From NCBI GenBank assembly GCA_009733775.1, contig WOGZ01000419.1:1-25252 (forward strand): a DNA stretch of 25,252 nt, given 5' to 3'. This document shows, piece by piece, positions 1-9,261 of this stretch. Each line of letters starts with the position of its first letter. Positions within the stretch are counted from its first letter, which is position 1. The position numbers and the translations under genes are program-made. The notes under the pieces were generated by a model, which searched no databases, was not told the DNA's origin, and worked only from the letters and a program-made list of their open reading frames with translations. Origin of the DNA: Alectoria sarmentosa (lineage: Eukaryota; Ascomycota; Lecanoromycetes; Lecanorales; Parmeliaceae).

Positions 1-578
1 TTGAATAAAGCGATTTATAAAACGAAAATATGTCGTTTATTATTTTAACGTGTTTCACGCAGAGAAGCTGATAATGTTTTAAAAATTTAAAAATTATATA
101 ATCACGATCGCAAAATAACATCAACATATTACGATTAATTGCGATATATTTTGAGTCGCTTTGATCGTTTTATTTTGTTTCGAACGAAAATGAAAATGAT
201 GCGAATTATTAATGAAAACGGCGCGAATATTAATAACGTTTTAACGTTCACAAAAACGATGTTGATTTTTAAAAGCGTTTATAATTTTTGAAAAAGCGTT
301 ATTAATTATCAAAAGAAACGTTTTAAATGTCGTTAATTTTCAACGTTATTTTTTTCATTTTATTTTTTGCGCTCTCATTATGAGCGAATCGTAATCATTT
401 CGATTTAATAATTATTTTATTTATAACGAACATTGCTTATATCAAGAAAATTGCGATGCATAAATATAATAATTTTTATAATTAATATTTTCATTATGAT
501 GAATATAAAAATGTTTGAAAATAACCTTAATTATAATGAATAATAAATAAATCATATTATAATAATGCCGATGTAAAG

Positions 579-593
579 CCCGGGTTTATAATC
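579..593 (-). promoter_or_regulatory. Primer-binding site of element A (half-tRNA-iMet type)
   Basis: The + strand reads GTTTATAATC directly beside the LTR. Element B has GCTCATAACC at the same place, so the three differences are all C-to-T. The B form equals the anticodon-loop sequence of initiator tRNA-Met, and A's is the mutated version. Confidence 0.65.
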
Positions 594-728
594 TGTCAAA
601 ATATGAAATAAGACATTTGATTGTATTGCTCTAAAAGTATTATGGAAAAAAAAGCGATTTATGTATAAGCGCATTAATGTGCGCACATGACCGTTAAGAT
701 TTGGCGTCACGTGACTCGAATTTCAACA
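594..728 (-). repeat. 5' LTR of copia element A
   Basis: A 135-bp LTR. On the + strand it runs from TGTCAAAATATG to TTTCAACA, matching B's TGTGAAAATATG...TTTCGACA. It shares the internal ATTGTATTG block and one TCACGTGA palindrome. On its own coding strand it starts TGTTGAAA and ends TTTTGACA. Differences from B's LTRs are mostly transitions, as expected from RIP, plus some extra length in the middle. Confidence 0.85.
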
Positions 729-1224
729 GTATCTATTATGGGCAAGCATTTATCTTATCAAGATATTTATCTCGTTTAACAATTACGATTATCAAACAAA
801 TACTTTATCAAGTTTATAGTTTCTTAACAAGGTTATATGTAATTAAATTGGCTAGAAATAATCATTCTTCTTACACACAATCATTGACTATAAACGTTTC
901 ATTGCCACGTTCGTAGCAAAGTCGATGTTAATTTATATGTTATAATTGCAATTAAATTAAATATATTAAACGTAATTGTTTTTAATCGAATAAGAAGATT
1001 ATTCGAATATATGTTATAAAAATGAATAATAGAAACGACGATGATTTAAAAGACTTTTCGAATGATTCGAGAAAAGATTAACCTTTCTTAAAATCATAAT
1101 AAAAGATAATAAAGACGTGTGTTTAACGAATATTTCAAATAATTTCTTAATACGACGTTTCTTTCGAATGACAATTACGTTATCATCATAAAATCGATAA
1201 ATAATATTTACGAATTTTTTTATA
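729..1224 (+). pseudogene. Left remnant of gypsy element C upstream of its protease (gag region)
   Basis: This stretch lies between the copia LTR of A and the protease of C. About 740-915 is clearly less AT-rich than its surroundings and holds a 71-codon open frame (701-916) that I do not recognise. From about 1022 the + strand reads an acidic, Asn/Asp-rich peptide (starting MNNRNDDD) broken by RIP-type stops, as expected for the C-terminal part of a gag before the protease. It is too short for a whole gag plus LTR, so the rest of C's 5' end probably lies beyond element A, to the left of the window. Assignment to C rests on continuity with the protease downstream; no gag domain was identified. 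Confidence 0.45.
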
Positions 1225-1480
1225 AATTGCGAATGCATCGGGGTTTACATCGTTATTAATGAAATCATCGTATTTGAGATATATAAACGTTTATAAATCG
1301 AGCCTTATTTTCTTTTTAAGTTAAAATCATTATAAGATTATGATGAACGATTATTTAAATAATTTATCATTTATTGTCTTTTATTTATTTTGAATATATA
1401 CGATTATAAAAAAGGATTTTGCTTTATTTTTATCGCTTCGTTAAAATAACACGATTTAATTTTCGAAAAATTATAAATGA
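1225..1480 (+). pseudogene. Aspartic protease domain of Ty3/gypsy element C, decayed
   Basis: This is the retropepsin-like protease that would cleave the Gag-Pol polyprotein. The active-site region at 1225-1242 reads N-C-E-C-I-G, which G-to-A and C-to-T changes derive from D-C-G-C-T-G. The end of the fold at about 1449-1475 reads HDLIFEKL*M, the mutated form of the Ty3 motif (D)LI(L)GKPWM, where CCA became TTA and TGG became TAA. It is followed in frame by the (N)K(H)G(I)ILDM stretch usual after this motif. It lies upstream of the connector and RT of the same element. It has no intact frame and cannot be functional. Confidence 0.75.
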
Positions 1481-2160
1481 ATAAATATAGAATAATTCTC
1501 GATATGCTTAAAGATAAAATGTTGTTTATATTTAAACGATGTGAATATGATAATAATAAGATATCAACATTTAAGAACTTATCGTTTTTATTAAAAACAT
1601 TATTTGTTATTATTATATGATCTCTTAAACCTATTGCTGAAAATGAATCGAATGAAAATAATTTCGATATGAATTATTTCAAACATATTTTAAATAAAAA
1701 AAGGTCGATATTAACATTTAAGGCATTTAAAAAAAATGTTTAAAGAGTTTAATCTTATCGATATTGTTAAAATTAACGCATTGATTTATTATTATTTAAT
1801 TTGAAACAAAAACAACAAGCTCTTATCTTTAATAATGAATGAAATTTACGATATTTTTAATAAAAAATCTTCTAAAATTATATCACAATTATAACGAGAT
1901 AATCGCATATCGATTAATAAATTATATTTATGCGATTTCGAAATCAAATATAAGAGATGTTATGAATTCTATATATCGAAAAACGATTAAATTAATAACG
2001 TTGAAATCCTCACTCTTCAAGAGATGCTTAATAAAAAATTTATAAATTATTATAATTATGTAAATGTTTTTAATAAATCATAAACGAATATATTATTTTT
2101 ATATCGTTTTTATGATCATAAATTGAAATTCGATAAGAGAATAGACAAAAATGCATTATT
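1481..2160 (+). pseudogene. Protease-RT connector of gypsy element C, cut by element B
   Basis: This is the linker between protease and reverse transcriptase of a fungal Ty3/gypsy Pol. From about 1494 the + strand reads LDMLKDKMLFIFKRCEY, like the 'D.L..KL.F...RC.H' connector of this family. About 1750-1860 reads DIVKINALIYYYLI and NNKLLSLIMNEI, the usual block ahead of 'IYAIS', which follows near 1930. The last part, about 2060-2160, reads a mutated LPPHRPYDHKIEL motif (LFLYRFYDHKLKF). Several frame changes and RIP stops interrupt it. It stops at 2160 where copia element B begins; after one TTATT copy it continues in frame at 9389. Confidence 0.85.
2156..2160. repeat. Target-site duplication TTATT, left copy (element B)
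   Basis: TTATT directly precedes B's left LTR and recurs directly after its right LTR at 9384-9388. Five bases is the usual duplication length for Ty1/copia integrases. Confidence 0.9.
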
Positions 2161-2162
2161 TG

Positions 2163-2318
2163 TGAAAATATGATGTAGGACACTTAGTTGTATTGAACTA
2201 AGAGTGCTACGAAGGAAAGTGCGACTAAGTTACGGGCGCATGAAAATATGATGTAGAACACTTAGTTGTATTGAACTAAGAGTGCTACGAAGGAAAGTGC
2301 GATTAAGTTACGGGCGCA
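2163..2318. repeat. 78-bp tandem duplication inside one LTR of element B
   Basis: Two adjacent 78-bp units (2163-2240, 2241-2318), each from TGAAAATATGATGTAG to TACGGGCGCA, nearly identical. The partner LTR at 9262-9383 has one unit only. Confidence 0.95.
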
Positions 2319-2346
2319 TGCGCCCGTCACGTGACCTATCACGTGA
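2311..2346. promoter_or_regulatory. Palindrome cluster in copia U3: CGGGCGCATGCGCCCG plus two TCACGTGA boxes
   Basis: A perfect 16-bp palindrome (2311-2326) is followed by TCACGTGA at 2327-2334 and again at 2339-2346, centres 12 bp apart. CACGTG is the E-box core bound by bHLH proteins such as Cbf1. On the element's own strand these lie near the start of U3, where promoter elements sit. The double box is kept in the other LTR of B, and one copy is kept in A, so they belong to the family. A regulatory role is inferred. Confidence 0.6.
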
Positions 2347-2360
2347 CTTGAATTTCGACA

Positions 2361-2368
2361 TTCCCCTT
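2361..2368 (-). promoter_or_regulatory. Polypurine tract of element B
   Basis: TTCCCCTT directly beside the left LTR is AAGGGGAA on the minus strand. This is the usual plus-strand primer position just upstream of a 3' LTR and fixes B's orientation as minus. Confidence 0.7.
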
Positions 2369-2460
2369 CGCACGCATACTCTTAAAAAAATTAAACGTTG
2401 AATAAATAAGATGAATCGAACGTCGGGTAATTATAATAAGCTTAACGTCGAATAATTAAT

Positions 2461-2780
2461 GTAAAATCATTTTTATACATCTTTCTTATCTCTTATACGC
2501 CCGATAAAAATTCGAATTTCAAACACGAAATTCGAAACTCGCGATGTTTAAAATCGAATAAAAATAATGAAAATTCGAAAAAGAATGATCACTTTTTCTT
2601 TCATGAATCATTTTTATTTTATAAATCATTTTTATCTTTATGCACCTTCCCTTTCCCCTCATAAACATTCAAATTTCAAAAATGAGATTCGAAATTCGCG
2701 ATGTTCAAAGTCGAATAAAAAAAATGAAAATCGAAAATCTGAAAACGATTATGTTCTTTTAAACATATTCGTCACGATGT
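2461..2780. repeat. Tandem duplication of about 157 bp in the 3' region of element B
   Basis: Two diverged units, starting near 2463 and 2621. The clearest match is TTCGAATTTCAAACACGAAA at 2511 against TTCAAATTTCAAAAATGAGA at 2668, continuing for about 70 bases through a shared GCGATGTT(T/C)AAA block. The offset is 157-159 bp. It lies between RNase H and the polypurine tract. Confidence 0.8.
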
Positions 2781-3480
2781 CAAATAGAAAAAATTCCACT
2801 TTTTAACGAAAAACCGTTTTTTGACAAATTTATTTTCAGTTCATTTAATGCATATCAAAAATCGATCGACATATGATTGATGAATATATGTGAGAATTTA
2901 TTTTTCGATTGAATGAAATATTTCGAATTGTATATGCATATGCATGCATATATGCGATCGACTATAAGACTCGTGAGAATCGTTTTAAAGTATTAATGCT
3001 TGACAATAATGGTTAATGAGATGCATATAAATTACGATCGATACATTGCGATAATAATGATGATGATAATAACGACAATAGCGTCTAAGGGCATGAATAT
3101 GATGATTTTAAAAGACATAAGTGTGATGGTTTTGATGAGAATATTCAAGGCGATTAACGAAAAGACGATGATAACGACCTTTTGAGTGACGCCGCAGATC
3201 TCAAATTTGAATAAAACATAAATATAGATGTTTCGAAAAGAGATTCGCAAAGTTTGTGAATATAATTGCAATAACGATAAATCAATTTCTGATATGATAA
3301 TAACATAATGAAGTTTTAACACGTCAAGATTAATATTGAGATTTTGTGAATAATTTCGATTTCGATCGATCATTCGAAATTTAAAAATCAATGAAATCGT
3401 TTTTTTAAAATTAAGAGCGCTGAATAATGATAATAACACGATTTAAACAATTTAAACGTTTTTTTTAAAATAATGATTTA
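2781..3480 (-). other. 3' region of element B after RNase H, function unknown
   Basis: About 0.7 kb between the end of pol and the duplicated block. It contains the longest stop-free stretch of the window, 135 codons on the minus strand at 3032-3439, opening with GTG rather than ATG. The peptide is hydrophobic at its C-terminal end (long Ile/Val runs) and matches nothing I know. At this base composition such a length is unusual but could be chance. It could be the remains of an extra ORF or simply untranslated sequence. Confidence 0.35.
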
Positions 3481-4200
3481 AATAATTTTGAATAAATAAT
3501 ATAAGATTATTTTCATCTTAAAAGCATCGCGAAAAACAATAAACTTATCAAAATATAAAGCCTTGATAAAGTTATTCGTCATTTATTTATCAATAAAAAC
3601 ATATTAAATATTCATAATATTATTATTGAATTTTTCGCGTATAAAATGATGAGCGATGTTAATGTGTTTAATACGAGCATAAAATTGAGCGTTTTTTGCG
3701 AAGACGATTATATTTTAATTGTTTTAAAGATCATAATGATTTTAAAATTCGAATCGTTAAATCGCAAAAATTGATTGAGAAGGTTTTTTAATCAAATAAT
3801 TTTCTTAATAATTTACGTTTGATCGATATATTTTATTTTATAAATGAATAATGTTACGATGATTTGACGTTTGTTTAATTAATTAATAACGTTATTATTC
3901 AAATTAAACAAATAATCGAAAATGAACCTTCGAATTAAGTTTTCAATTCAATTAAAATTAATGTAATCGAATAAATTTTTTAAAGAGTTTTTATACATTA
4001 ATTCGTAATGCATCGTGTTTTTAAAATATCGAAAGATTTGAATAATCGCATTTTAATGCGTTGAAATAAAATTATTTGAATATCGATTAATCAAAAAAAT
4101 AACATAAACGATATCGAAATGAATTTTCAATATAACGTATATGAGAAAGCTCATAATAAATTGATATTTTTTATAAAACTTTTTCGAAATTATATAATTC
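3481..4200 (-). pseudogene. RNase H domain of copia element B, decayed
   Basis: RNase H removes the RNA strand during reverse transcription. The minus strand at about 3541-3666 reads HINIAHHFIREKF, then IDK*MTNNFIKAL and FDKFIVFRDAFKM. These are the mutated forms of the conserved copia C-terminal motif: (K)HID(I)..HF(I)RE, then (P)T..M.AD..TK.L and the final K...F...LG(M). ADGFTK reads NNFIK by G-to-A and C-to-T changes. Finding this block left of the RT shows that pol runs on the minus strand. The upstream half of the domain was not resolved residue by residue. Confidence 0.85.
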
Positions 4201-5100
4201 TTTTCGATGAGCGTTAATTTGCGATTAATTTCGAATAATGTATTAATAAAAATGAGATTTCAATATTTGAAATGATTAAAAAAGCGTGTGATATACGCTT
4301 TTTATTTTAAACGAATAATGTTATTATAATAATCTTTTTTAACGATTATGTTCAAATAAAAGACGTATAATCTTAAATCTAATATATAAAATTTAACGTT
4401 TAAAACATTTTTAATTCATTTAATAACGATTTTATTGCGATTTATAATTAAAACATTATCGACGTAAAGCGTTATAATGATTTTTTTTTTGAAATTTATA
4501 AACACATTATCGTTCGATTCGATGAAATTGAAATCGAATTTCTTTATATAAATCGAAAAATGTTAATATTAAATTTTGAAAAATTATTTTAAATTATAAA
4601 GAATCTTATTTAATTTATAAATCTTGATATTATTTTTATTAAAATCGTTAAATTATTATATATAAATGTTTTCTTAAATATCGTTATAAAGAAAAACGAT
4701 TTTAACGTTTATTTATTTCACATTTTAATTCATAATCGTTATAAACGTAAAAATCGTTTTATAATTTATGAATTTTATTATTAACGCGAAAATGTTATAA
4801 TAATCACGATTTTTCTATTATTCGAATCTTCGAATAATTTAACGTGTTTTATAATAAATGATTTTTTTCTCGAAATCTCATTTTATGATATAAATTTAAT
4901 GATTTTAAAAGACACGAATTTTTGAAAACGTTTAAATAAGATATCAAATATTATTATTTATAAGAAATTTATATTTATCTCGCATATTAAGCTTTCAATT
5001 TATACGAAATAAATTATTAAAAATCGTTTATTTATAAATTGTAAATTCGAAAATGTTAAATTTATTAATATAATTCGTAAAAAAAACAAAGATAACGAAA
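4200..5100 (-). pseudogene. Reverse transcriptase of copia element B, decayed
   Basis: This is the RNA-directed DNA polymerase of a Ty1/copia element. The catalytic box at 4455-4466 (minus strand) reads YVDN inside IITLYVDNVLIINRNK, from YVDD by one G-to-A change. It is followed by IKNVLNVKFYILDLRLYVFYL, the mutated 'L...F.M.DLG...YYLG' stretch that follows YVDD in copia RTs. The N-terminal part, about 4500-5100, is assigned by position only. A 93-codon minus-strand open stretch at 5028-5309 falls at the integrase-RT junction and is not recognisable by motif. Confidence 0.87.
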
Positions 5101-5879
5101 GTTTTCATCAAAAAATTAAATAATAAATTACGAAGATTCGAAATAATGAGATTTTTATAATCATCAAATATTTTTTGAATAATTTTATATTCGAGATGTT
5201 TTCGTATAATTTTTATTTTAATAAATTTTAAAAATATCGACGAAGGGGAAATAACGATAGATTTGACGATTAATATAATAAATTTAATAAATGTTATAAA
5301 CATACGCATTATAATAACGATAAAATAAAATCTTTAAAAACGATTAACGATTAATAATGAAATATTCATTAACGACAATCGATTCGATTTAATCGAAATT
5401 ATAAATTTAACGTTTAATAATATAATGATACGTTGTTTATTCAATATTTTTTTTATAACGAATATTAATATAAAAAGACGTTAACGTTTATTTAAAAACT
5501 CGTAAATCTCAATTTTTTTTTCGAAATTCATAAAATGTGAACATTTTTTGATGAAATGTATATTATTAACGCGAATAATTTTCTTTTTGATTAAATTATA
5601 AAAACGAAAAATGAATTCGTTTTTATAATTTAAAAAAATACATTTTTCACTTTTATTTATAAATTTTTTTTAAATATATTTTAAAAGCGTAAACGATGAA
5701 GTTAATAATACGTAAATGAAAAAGAATAAATTTATGATAATAAAAGGCTTCGAAAAATGTAATAATGATTTTAATATTAAAAAAACGCATCGTTAGATAA
5801 TTAATTATGATTATTATTTCAAATTAGAAGAATTTATTGAGATTGAAACTTAATAAGATTAAATAAATCTTATTTATTA

Positions 5880-6300
5880 AAGTTTAATTAAATCGCTCGA
5901 CGGTTTTATTCATTTTAAAATTATTTATGATAATGAATTTTTATTTGATATTCGTTTGAGCGAGATATTTCAAAAAGGTTTTATTAATATATTCATTTTT
6001 ATTATCGAGGCGAATGCGATTAATTCGATAATTATAAAATTTTAAATAAATTTTGAAATGTAAAAATATAATAAAGGTTTCGCTTTTATAATGAATATAA
6101 TAAATTTTAAAATAATAAATAAAATCATTTTTGAACGTTATAAAATATTTATAATCGTTAAAATTAATGAAAATCAGAGACTTAATAAGATCGTTATAAA
6201 CGAATTCGCTCGATAAGATATCGAACGTTATAAACGAATTATGAAAAATCGTTTTTTAACGACTCATTATATAATATTCGCAAATGTATTTCTCGACGAT
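5880..6300 (-). pseudogene. Integrase of copia element B with D-D-x35-E triad, decayed
   Basis: Integrase joins the cDNA ends to target DNA. On the minus strand, one frame from 6300 to 5881 carries the zinc-finger end CEYY (6271-6282, from CE.C), then VYNDLIK with the first catalytic Asp (6190-6192; family 'HSDL'). RIRLDN.EY holds the second Asp (6004-6006), and MNKTVERFN holds the Glu (5896-5898). The second Asp and the Glu are exactly 36 codons apart, which is the D-x35-E spacing of retroviral-type integrases. 'FNDYKYFITFKNDF' between the first two acids matches the copia core. All three acids survive, unlike most catalytic residues in this window. Confidence 0.92.
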
Positions 6301-6499
6301 ATTTTTGAAAAAATTTATATTCATAATGATATTGAAAAGCTTATTAAGATTTTGTTAATTCAAATAATTTATGCGAGCATATTATAATTAATGAATCGAA
6401 TTTAAAAAAACGTTATAAATAATTAAAACATTATTGTTTTTTCAAAGATTCAAAAAAAATAAATCGCGATTTCGCGTATTAATTAATGTGATATTATTT

Positions 6500-6660
6500 T
6501 GAATTAAGTAAGACATAATCTTTTTTATGAAAAACGATTTTAATGTCGACATTTAAGAGCTTTTTAATCGATAAAAAATTGACGTTTATATCGAACATAT
6601 GTAAAACATTAAAAATCGTTAAAATAACGCGTTTGTTATTAACATTGTAATCAAGATTAA
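6500..6660 (-). pseudogene. Pre-integrase segment of copia element B
   Basis: The minus strand reads VLHMFDINVNFLSIKKLL, the mutated form of the copia motif 'VL.VPD...NLLSV..L' that joins protease to integrase. It then reads IVFHKKDYVLLN, which matches the '.V.F....C.L' stretch following it. It is in line with the protease (6764-6784) and the integrase finger (6271-6282). Confidence 0.88.
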
Positions 6661-6739
6661 TCGTATCATAAACAAAAGATTGAATTTTGATGTTTTTAAT
6701 GTCTTTGATAAATCGAGATTAAATATTAATATAAATAAT

Positions 6740-6830
6740 GAATATTGAACGATCGATAAAGAAATGGCGAATATAATTAAAATTTATCACAATTCGAATA
6801 TCGAGATTCATAAATTTGATAAATAACAAT
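6740..6830 (-). pseudogene. Aspartic protease of copia element B, decayed
   Basis: At 6764-6784 the minus strand reads N-F-N-Y-I-R-H. Reversing only G-to-A and C-to-T changes gives D-S-G-C-T-R-H, the copia protease active site (W..DSG(A/C)(T/S).H). It is followed by FFIDRSIF, as in the family's '...DRSLF'. The catalytic Asp is lost (now Asn). It sits between the gag zinc-knuckle region and the pre-integrase segment, as expected for Ty1/copia. Confidence 0.88.
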
Positions 6831-6989
6831 TTTTTATTTAAATTAAAATTCGTTATTAAATTAATAAGATTTTCATTTTGATTTATTTAATTAATTATAT
6901 TCAAAATGTTAAAATCATTCGAGATGAGATTTGAATAACTTTAATTATTTAATTCGTTTAGGAATATTATATAAATATGAAAATAATCG

Positions 6990-9100
6990 TTTTTTTTTGA
7001 AATATACGTTATATTGACGTTGAGATAATTATTTTCCTTTGAAGCGAAGACGTTAAATAACGCTTTTTCGATACGTTTACGTTTAACATTTAAAACATCA
7101 ATGCTCGTATAAATGATATCGATTTACGTCTTTTTCTTCTTTTTTTATTCATTTATAAACTTTTCAGATTTCAAATAAGAGAATTTGATTCAACATTTAA
7201 TAAAAGAATGTTTGAATTTACGATTAACGATTTTATAAAAAACATAAATTTCGTGATTAATGAAATCAAAGTCGTCGAAATCGTTTTTGATAAATTATTT
7301 ATTTTTATCATTACGATAAGCGAATATAATGATATCATTTTTTTTAATTATGAATATGCGGCGTTTTTCGTTTATTACGTTATAAATAATCAAATCGAAT
7401 TTGATTATTTTCGAATCGTAAAGTATATGAATTTGAATATAAATTATCATAAAAATATCGTAAATTTCGTCGAATCTCATAAAAAAGAATTGAATGAAAT
7501 CAAATTTCGATAATAATAATGAATTGTTCAAATCAACGATTTCGACGTTAATTTTGCGAAACTCTTTTTCATATTGATGAACGTTTTTTTCGAAATTGAT
7601 GTTAATGTTATATAATTGACGTATAAGCTCGATATAAAGTTTAAAATTCGTAAATTTATAATAAACATCGATGACGTTTAATATAATTTGAAAATTTTCG
7701 TTATGTTTTTTAATGAGTTGATGATCAACGTAATCAAAACGTTAACGAATAATTATATAGATTTTAAATTTGATGATGTTAATAAAGAATTGAAGATTGT
7801 TCAACATTAATTAATCGTTGATATTTTCGTTTCATTTAATGTATTTGATAATGAATTTTAAAATGATAATGAAGGTCAGAGAGAAGTTGTTTTTATTATT
7901 TATAAAAACATTTTTAATAACATTTTGAGCGTTGAATTCAATTATCGATATCAAAAAAGATAAATGAAGAAATATAAGAAATTGATAATGATGACGAAAA
8001 TAACGAAAATAAGACTTTTATCACGATTGAAAGCGAATCGAAAATATTAATTTAAAGATTGTCGTTTTGAGAAGGCGTCGAAACGAACGAATTTGATAAT
8101 AATTTAAAAAATAATTCGAACGTCGTTTTTGAAAAGATTAATAAATGAGATCGTTTGCTTTTAACGCGCAAATGAAAAATTTCGATATCGTTTAAAACGT
8201 TAAATAACTTTTTATTAACTTCAAAATCGTTATCGCACGACGATAATGTGAAAAAAATGAAATAAATATGTTATTAATATTCATTAAAATCGTTTAAGTT
8301 TTTATCGATATTAATTAATTATTATTATTATATTTCAAAATTTTATAATAATAACGAGAAATGCTTATGCGAAAATTATTAATAAATTTAAATAATAATA
8401 TTATTATGAAATGAAATCAATAATATAAAGAATTTGATTTTGAATTTGATGATAAAGATTGAATTTGATTAAGATTATATTGAGTGCAATTGCAAACGTG
8501 CAAATCTTTTTAAAAAATTTATATTCTTTTTATATTATTTAATTAAAAATTCGAATTTAGAATATTCGCTTCGACGATTATCATCGTGAAATTAAAATTA
8601 ATCAAATTTTATAATCACGATGATAAAATGTTATCGATAATAAATAAAGAATTCGATAATAAAATCTCAATTCTTTTTTTCAAGAGATTTTTGAAATCAA
8701 AACGTTAATTTTAATATATAAAATTTATTATTTTTAATTTTAAATAAACTTTTAAATGTTTGAATAATAATGAAATCAATTTTGAATTACTTTAAATGAT
8801 AATCAAATCGATAATAATGTTAACATTTAATTATTCAATTTGTTTTATTAATTCGATATATCGTTGAAGATGCAAATCATCAATTTGATGAAATGTTATG
8901 AAAATAAGAACGCATTTTTTTTTGTTTAATGTGTTTCATATAAAGAAGTTGATAATATTATAAAGACTTTATTATAATTCGATCGTATAATCGCATACGA
9001 CGTCGATTAAAAACGAATAATTTCGATTCGTCGAGGGTTGAAAGATTTTCAATTCTCGAATTTCGAATCATGATTATTTAAATTCAAAAATCATTTTGCA
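6990..9100 (-). pseudogene. Gag region of copia element B, heavily decayed
   Basis: This is the nucleocapsid/capsid part of the polyprotein, identified mainly by position. On the minus strand 7086-7097 encodes CFKC, possibly the first half of a CCHC knuckle (the rest is not readable without a frame change). Near 8940-8970 the strand reads LSTSLYETH, which aligns with the same gag-like peptide in element A. The 1.9 kb between these is about three times the usual distance. I could not decide whether gag is enlarged or holds an insertion at about 7.2-8.6 kb. Open stretches on both strands at 7208-7531 overlap and neither shows a known motif. Confidence 0.45.
8578..8626. repeat. 49-bp imperfect palindrome (hairpin) in the gag region of element B
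   Basis: TTATCATCGTGA (8578-8589) is repeated inverted as TCACGATGATAA (8615-8626). After three mismatches another seven inner bases pair. It is the strongest hairpin I found inside element B and lies near the right edge of the stretch that seems too long for a copia gag. Confidence 0.7.
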
Positions 9101-9240
9101 AATGAAAATTGTTTATTTCAAAAAAATTGATTAAATAAAGATTTTTATAATTAATTTTTTCATTGTAATGAGCATGAAATGTTTAAAAACAATTATAATC
9201 ATAATGATGAATAAGTAAATTATGTTTATAACGATCGCCG

Positions 9241-9261
9241 GGCAAGCTCGAGCTCATAACC
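9241..9261 (-). promoter_or_regulatory. Primer-binding site of element B: initiator tRNA-Met anticodon region
   Basis: Directly inside the 5' LTR the minus strand reads GGTTATGAGC. Its complement, GCTCATAACC, equals the anticodon stem-loop of initiator tRNA-Met (GGGCUCAUAACCC in yeast). Drosophila copia and yeast Ty5 prime reverse transcription from a tRNA-iMet half cut in the anticodon loop. The same arrangement is inferred here and agrees with the copia assignment. Confidence 0.82.

Larger units (their letters stand above)
1..728 (-). mobile_element. Element A: 5' end of a Ty1/copia retrotransposon, truncated by the window edge
   Basis: This is the 5' part of a minus-strand copia element of the same family as element B: LTR at 594-728, primer-binding site at about 584-593, then leader and start of gag running left off the window. 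The family link is direct: the LTR and PBS align with those of B, and the stretch around 45-95 aligns with B around 8925-8975, where the minus strand in both reads a gag-like LS(A/T)SL.ET peptide. Compared with B, A has about 210 extra bases between LTR and this match. The rest of pol is outside the window. It probably interrupts the gypsy element C that continues from 729, but its other end and target duplication cannot be seen here. Confidence 0.8.
2161..2360 (-). repeat. 3' LTR of copia element B, enlarged by a 78-bp tandem duplication
   Basis: A 200-bp LTR from TGTGAAAA to TTTCGACA. It is exactly 78 bp longer than its partner because the block 2163-2240 is repeated at 2241-2318; the two units differ only by transitions (GTAGGACAC against GTAGAACAC, GCGACTAAG against GCGATTAAG). 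Otherwise it aligns without gaps to the other LTR, which shows that one element produced both. Confidence 0.93.

Noticed and set aside
1014..1238. A 74-codon minus-strand open stretch
   Set aside because: It is antisense to C's gag end and protease, where the + strand carries the D-C-G-C-T-G-derived active site. It is a shadow.
3000..3185. A 61-codon + strand open stretch
   Set aside because: It starts at ATG but is low-complexity Met/Ile-rich, without motifs, antisense to B.
7208..7513. A 101-codon + strand open stretch in element B
   Set aside because: It has no known motif, lies antisense to the gag side of a minus-strand copia element and overlaps an open stretch on the other strand. 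It is not reported as a gene, although the long gag region is listed as a finding.
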